A stretch of 64,000 bases of DNA from Rhodoplanes sp. Z2-YC6860 (GTDB lineage Bacteria > Pseudomonadota > Alphaproteobacteria > Rhizobiales > Xanthobacteraceae), in assembly GCF_001579845.1 (NCBI RefSeq), contig NZ_CP007440.1:7648029-7712028 (forward strand), written 5' to 3'. Shown here piece by piece: positions 61,756-64,000 of the stretch (positions are counted from its first letter, which is position 1; each line of letters starts with the position of its first letter). The notes beneath the pieces were generated by a model that saw only the letters and a program-made list of their open reading frames with translations, was not told the DNA's origin and ran no database searches. Both the position numbers and the translations under genes were made by a program.

Positions 61756-62217
61756 TTACTGCCCGGGATACGGCGTGCCGTCTTTGTGCGTGAACCGGCC
61801 GTCGGAATTCGCGCTCATCATGTCGATGTCGGAGCACGTGGTGAGATCGGCCATCTGCCGCGAGCCGACCTCGAGATAAACCGCCATCGCGTCCGACTCG
61901 TTGATCATGTGATGGCCGTTGCCGGAGCCTTTTGCGAAGGCGGCGCAATCGCCGGCCCGCAGCACCGTCTCGGCGCCATCTTCGACCAGCGTCAGTTCGC
62001 CTTCGAGCACATAGACGAACTCGTCCTCGTGCGAATGCCAATGACGCTGGCTCGACCAGTTGCCCGGCGGCAGGTGCATGAGATTGACGCCGAAATCCTT
62101 GAGCCCGCCGGCGTCGCCCAGCCGCTGACGCACGCGCTCGGCACAGGGCGCGTCGAAGGGTTTCGGATAAGGGCAACCCTTGCGTTCCGGCACGGCGCTG
62201 ACGTCGATTTTCGGCAT
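61756..62217 (-). CDS. Cupin-domain protein
   Basis: 153 residues. Cupin motif HWHSHEDEFVYVLEGELTLVED near residue 60 (two His, Glu) and second motif GNGHHMINES near 107. The family occurs next to transport or sulfur genes; no reaction known. Convergent with the PfkB gene. ATG at 62217 precedes KIDVSAVPERKG. May be co-transcribed with the small Cys-rich peptide gene upstream (5 bp gap). Confidence 0.86.
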   Translation of the reverse strand: MPKIDVSAVPERKGCPYPKPFDAPCAERVRQRLGDAGGLKDFGVNLMHLPPGNWSSQRHWHSHEDEFVYVLEGELTLVEDGAETVLRAGDCAAFAKGSGNGHHMINESDAMAVYLEVGSRQMADLTTCSDIDMMSANSDGRFTHKDGTPYPGQ

Positions 62218-62222
62218 GTGAT

Positions 62223-62381
62223 CTATTTCTTCTGCACCGACGGGCACGGCGCGCCGCAGGGCGCGCATGCGCCGGCGAAGTCCTCCGGCGAAACCGGCCG
62301 GCCCGCCGACGGCGAGGTCAGGTGGTCGGCCAGTAGAGCGGCAAAGCCTACGAGAAAAACGATGGCATAGACGGCGCGCAT
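62223..62381 (-). CDS. 52-residue membrane peptide with Cys-rich tail
   Basis: One N-terminal membrane helix (YAIVFLVGFAALLADHL, residues 5-21) and a tail with cysteines at 39, 42 and 46 (CAPCGAPC). GGGAG lies 8 bp before the ATG at 62381, the YeeE/YedE gene ends 4 bp upstream and the cupin gene starts 5 bp downstream, so it is a genuine operon member. No family recognised. Three close cysteines suggest a metal or persulfide-carrying role; this is speculation. Confidence 0.68.
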   Translation of the reverse strand: MRAVYAIVFLVGFAALLADHLTSPSAGRPVSPEDFAGACAPCGAPCPSVQKK

Positions 62382-62385
62382 CGGC

Positions 62386-63531
62386 TCACTCCCGCGACAG
62401 GCCGAACAACGGCCGGAGCTTGATGCCGATCCAGCAGCCCGGCAGCGCCGCGGCAAACCAGACCCAGCCATGCAGCGAGCCGGACGCAAGCCCGCCGACG
62501 AACGCACCGATGTTGCAGCCGAAGCCCAAGCGGGCGCCCCAGCCCATCAGCAGGCCGCCGACTGCGGCGGCCAGGAGCGAGCCCACCGGCGGCCAGGGAT
62601 TGCGTGCGAACGGCGCGGTCGCCGCAGCCGCCGCCATGGCGCCGAAGATCATCCCCAAGTCCGTGAGGCTCGAGGTGTCGCCGAGGATCGAATCGCCCAG
62701 CGCGTGTTTGGGTCCCGCCCACTGCCAGAACTCCGCGCCGGAAAAATCGTAGCCGGCGAGCGCCGCAAGCTTCGCGCCCCACACGGTGAAGCCGAACGTC
62801 ACGCTCCAGGGATGATGACCGGCCGCGAACACGCCGATCGAGAGCAAGCCAATCAGCACCGCGCCAATCAGAATCCGCCGCGACGGCTTGAACGAAGCGC
62901 CGCGCTTTCGCGCCAGCGCAATGCCGGCGACGGCCGCGACCGCGAGCGTCGCCCAGGTGGCGGCAAGGCCGCCCCACGGGCCGAGATAATCCGCGGCGAG
63001 AATCGGATCGAGGCCGCCCAAGGCGAGAAACGCCGGCAAGTGCAGACTGCCAATGACGGAGCCGGCGATGAAGAAGGCGAGCGTGATGATCATGCGGCCC
63101 GAGCCGCCGCCGACCGTGTAGAGCGTGCCGGAGCCGCAGCCGTTGCCGAGCTGCATGCCGATGCCGAACACGAACGCGCCGATGATCAGCGACGGCCCGA
63201 TTGGCGCAATCGCGCCGCCGAAGCCCGGCACGAGCTTCGCCACCGGCACCACGGCTGTGGCCGCAATCGCGATCAGCAGGAGCCCGCCGAGAAAGCCGTC
63301 GGCCTGGCCGCGGGTGATCAGCCGGCGCCATGAGGCGGTGAAGCTGAACTCGGTCTTGAGGAACGCAACGCCGAGCGCGAAGCCCAGCAGGATCAGCGCC
63401 ACGGCCGCCGGCTGGCCGTCGATCATCACCAGCGCAATCATCACCGCGGTGGCAAGCACTGAGGCGATCAGGAACGGCCAGTCGAGGCGCGGCAGCCGCA
63501 CGGTGGCGGATTCGGTGGCGGCAATGGTCAT
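62386..63531 (-). CDS. YeeE/YedE-family sulfur-compound transporter
   Basis: 381 residues with about 9-11 membrane helices and two related halves. The family signature GNGCGSGTLYTVGGGSGRM near residue 145 (quoted in part: GNGCGSGTLYTVGGG) and its counterpart LGFGCNIGAFVGGLASGSL near 345 carry the conserved cysteines of thiosulfate importer TsuA. ATG at 63531 chosen; TTG at 63555 is less likely. Rhodanese and a Cys-rich peptide gene adjoin it, supporting a role in sulfur uptake or delivery. Confidence 0.9.
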   Translation of the reverse strand: MTIAATESATVRLPRLDWPFLIASVLATAVMIALVMIDGQPAAVALILLGFALGVAFLKTEFSFTASWRRLITRGQADGFLGGLLLIAIAATAVVPVAKLVPGFGGAIAPIGPSLIIGAFVFGIGMQLGNGCGSGTLYTVGGGSGRMIITLAFFIAGSVIGSLHLPAFLALGGLDPILAADYLGPWGGLAATWATLAVAAVAGIALARKRGASFKPSRRILIGAVLIGLLSIGVFAAGHHPWSVTFGFTVWGAKLAALAGYDFSGAEFWQWAGPKHALGDSILGDTSSLTDLGMIFGAMAAAAATAPFARNPWPPVGSLLAAAVGGLLMGWGARLGFGCNIGAFVGGLASGSLHGWVWFAAALPGCWIGIKLRPLFGLSRE

Positions 63532-63574
63532 TGGTTGTTTCAACTTCCGGGACAACGCGGGCAGTCTATCTCCG

Positions 63575-63690
63575 TCACCCTGACGTGCGAGCGGAGCGAG
63601 CCTCGAAGGGCGACGGCCCGGGATTTCGGGGCCGCATCCTTCGAGGCCCGCCTACGGCGGGCACCTCAGGATAACGGATTGAGAGTGGTA
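63575..63690. repeat. Palindromic intergenic repeat (REP-like)
   Basis: CCGTCACCCTGACGTGCGAGCGGAGCGAGCC-type left arm (quoted in part: GTCACCCTGACGTGCGAG) and CTTCGAGGCCCGCCTACGG.../GGCGGGCACCTCAGG right arm. It shares CTTCGAGGC and CCTCAGG blocks with the element at 26451-26553. Lies between rhodanese and transporter genes. Confidence 0.65.
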
Positions 63691-63713
63691 CATGCTTCGA
63701 GATAGAGCACCAG

Positions 63714-64000
63714 CTAAAGCCCCATGCCCAGCGCCTTCTTCACATCGTCCCACCGCGTGCGCGACGATTCAATCGGGCGGTGCGCATCGGAGCTCCATTC
63801 CACCATCGAGCCGGCATAGAGCTTCACGTTCGGCTGGCCGAGAATCTCCGACAGCACGAACCAGTCGGTCGCAGCCCAGTGGCCGGTGTTGCAATAGGTC
63901 ACCACCGGACCCGCCGGCACCTTGCTCGCGATCGCCGCAAGCTCGGCCTTCGGTCGCAGCCGGTTGGTCGCGGGATCGTAGAAGCTCGCGCTGTCGATGT
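63714..64000 (-). CDS. Rhodanese-like sulfurtransferase (5' end outside window)
   Basis: About 95 C-terminal residues are present; the frame continues off the right edge. The active-site loop reads YCNTGHWAA, with the catalytic Cys of rhodaneses in a CNTGHWA form typical of two-domain (3-mercaptopyruvate/thiosulfate) sulfurtransferases. The conserved preceding VTYCNTG strand is seen. Transfers a sulfane sulfur to thiol acceptors; exported forms are common in this subgroup but the N terminus is not visible. It lies upstream of the YeeE/YedE gene on the same strand, about 180 bp away. Confidence 0.9.
   Translation of the reverse strand, partial: IDSASFYDPATNRLRPKAELAAIASKVPAGPVVTYCNTGHWAATDWFVLSEILGQPNVKLYAGSMVEWSSDAHRPIESSRTRWDDVKKALGMGL

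Overview
The window is chromosomal DNA from a high-GC alphaproteobacterium, most likely Hyphomicrobiales (Bradyrhizobium/Xanthobacteraceae-like). Signs of this are the block engB - argB - HAD nucleotidase - dapD - dapE - truA - fmt - def, the block SRP RNA - dnaX - ybaB - recR, the dnaX sequence type with a degenerate zinc module, the GbsR/DUF4166/TIGR01777 operon and many Hyphomicrobiales-type dispersed palindromic repeats. No ribosomal RNA, CRISPR array or intact transposase was seen. The left edge cuts a peroxiredoxin-like gene and the right edge cuts a rhodanese gene.

Region 1 (1-8.7 kb) looks like one stress-response neighbourhood. It holds a bufferin operon (DUF2282 precursor, DUF692 MNIO enzyme, DUF2063 partner), a type II NADH dehydrogenase with a LysR regulator behind it, a second peroxiredoxin-like gene, a secreted cupin, an exported DUF302 protein, a DoxX membrane protein and a 3-hydroxybutyrate-dehydrogenase-like SDR. 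Seven 15-bp inverted repeats of the form ATAG-N7-CTAT (four exact, three with one mismatch) lie about 80-105 bp upstream of the starts of these genes. They fit the T-N11-A box of LysR regulators, so I propose a local LysR regulon that ties the bufferin operon to redox and membrane-stress genes. A patatin-like lipase and an MFS transporter follow (8.7-11.1 kb).

Region 2 (11.1-20.5 kb) is accessory DNA of looser coding density and apparently lower GC, ending at the 3' end of a tRNA-Arg gene. It carries a ParB-like orphan, a two-gene AAA ATPase plus PD-(D/E)xK nuclease pair (a candidate defence module), a zinc-ribbon protein divergent from a DUF7002-like protein, a secreted orphan, and an AlpA-like HTH / orphan / replication-initiator-like HTH operon with 22-bp iteron-like repeats. 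No integrase was recognised.

Region 3 (20.5-43 kb) returns to core-like DNA: an orphan histidine kinase, a flavoprotein disulfide reductase that lacks one redox cysteine, rpmH-rnpA-yidC, DUF1993, engB, a candidate minus-strand sRNA, DUF423, a citrate-synthase-like gene, argB, a periplasmic binding protein, the GbsR/DUF4166/SDR operon (with a perfect 20-bp palindrome over the gbsR start codon), a DMT transporter, an FAD monooxygenase, and a small catabolic cluster (MocA-type dehydrogenase, creatininase-like hydrolase, cupin, 2-hydroxyacid dehydrogenase) next to a Crp-family regulator and a Bug-type binding protein.

Region 4 (43-64 kb) is mostly housekeeping: lysine/diaminopimelate synthesis (dapD, dapE), protein-synthesis genes (truA, fmt, def), DNA maintenance (rmuC, recR, ybaB, dnaX), SRP RNA, a HIT protein, a GT9 heptosyltransferase-like gene, nudC and a PfkB kinase. 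It ends in a sulfur-handling group (YeeE/YedE transporter, a 52-aa Cys-rich membrane peptide, rhodanese).
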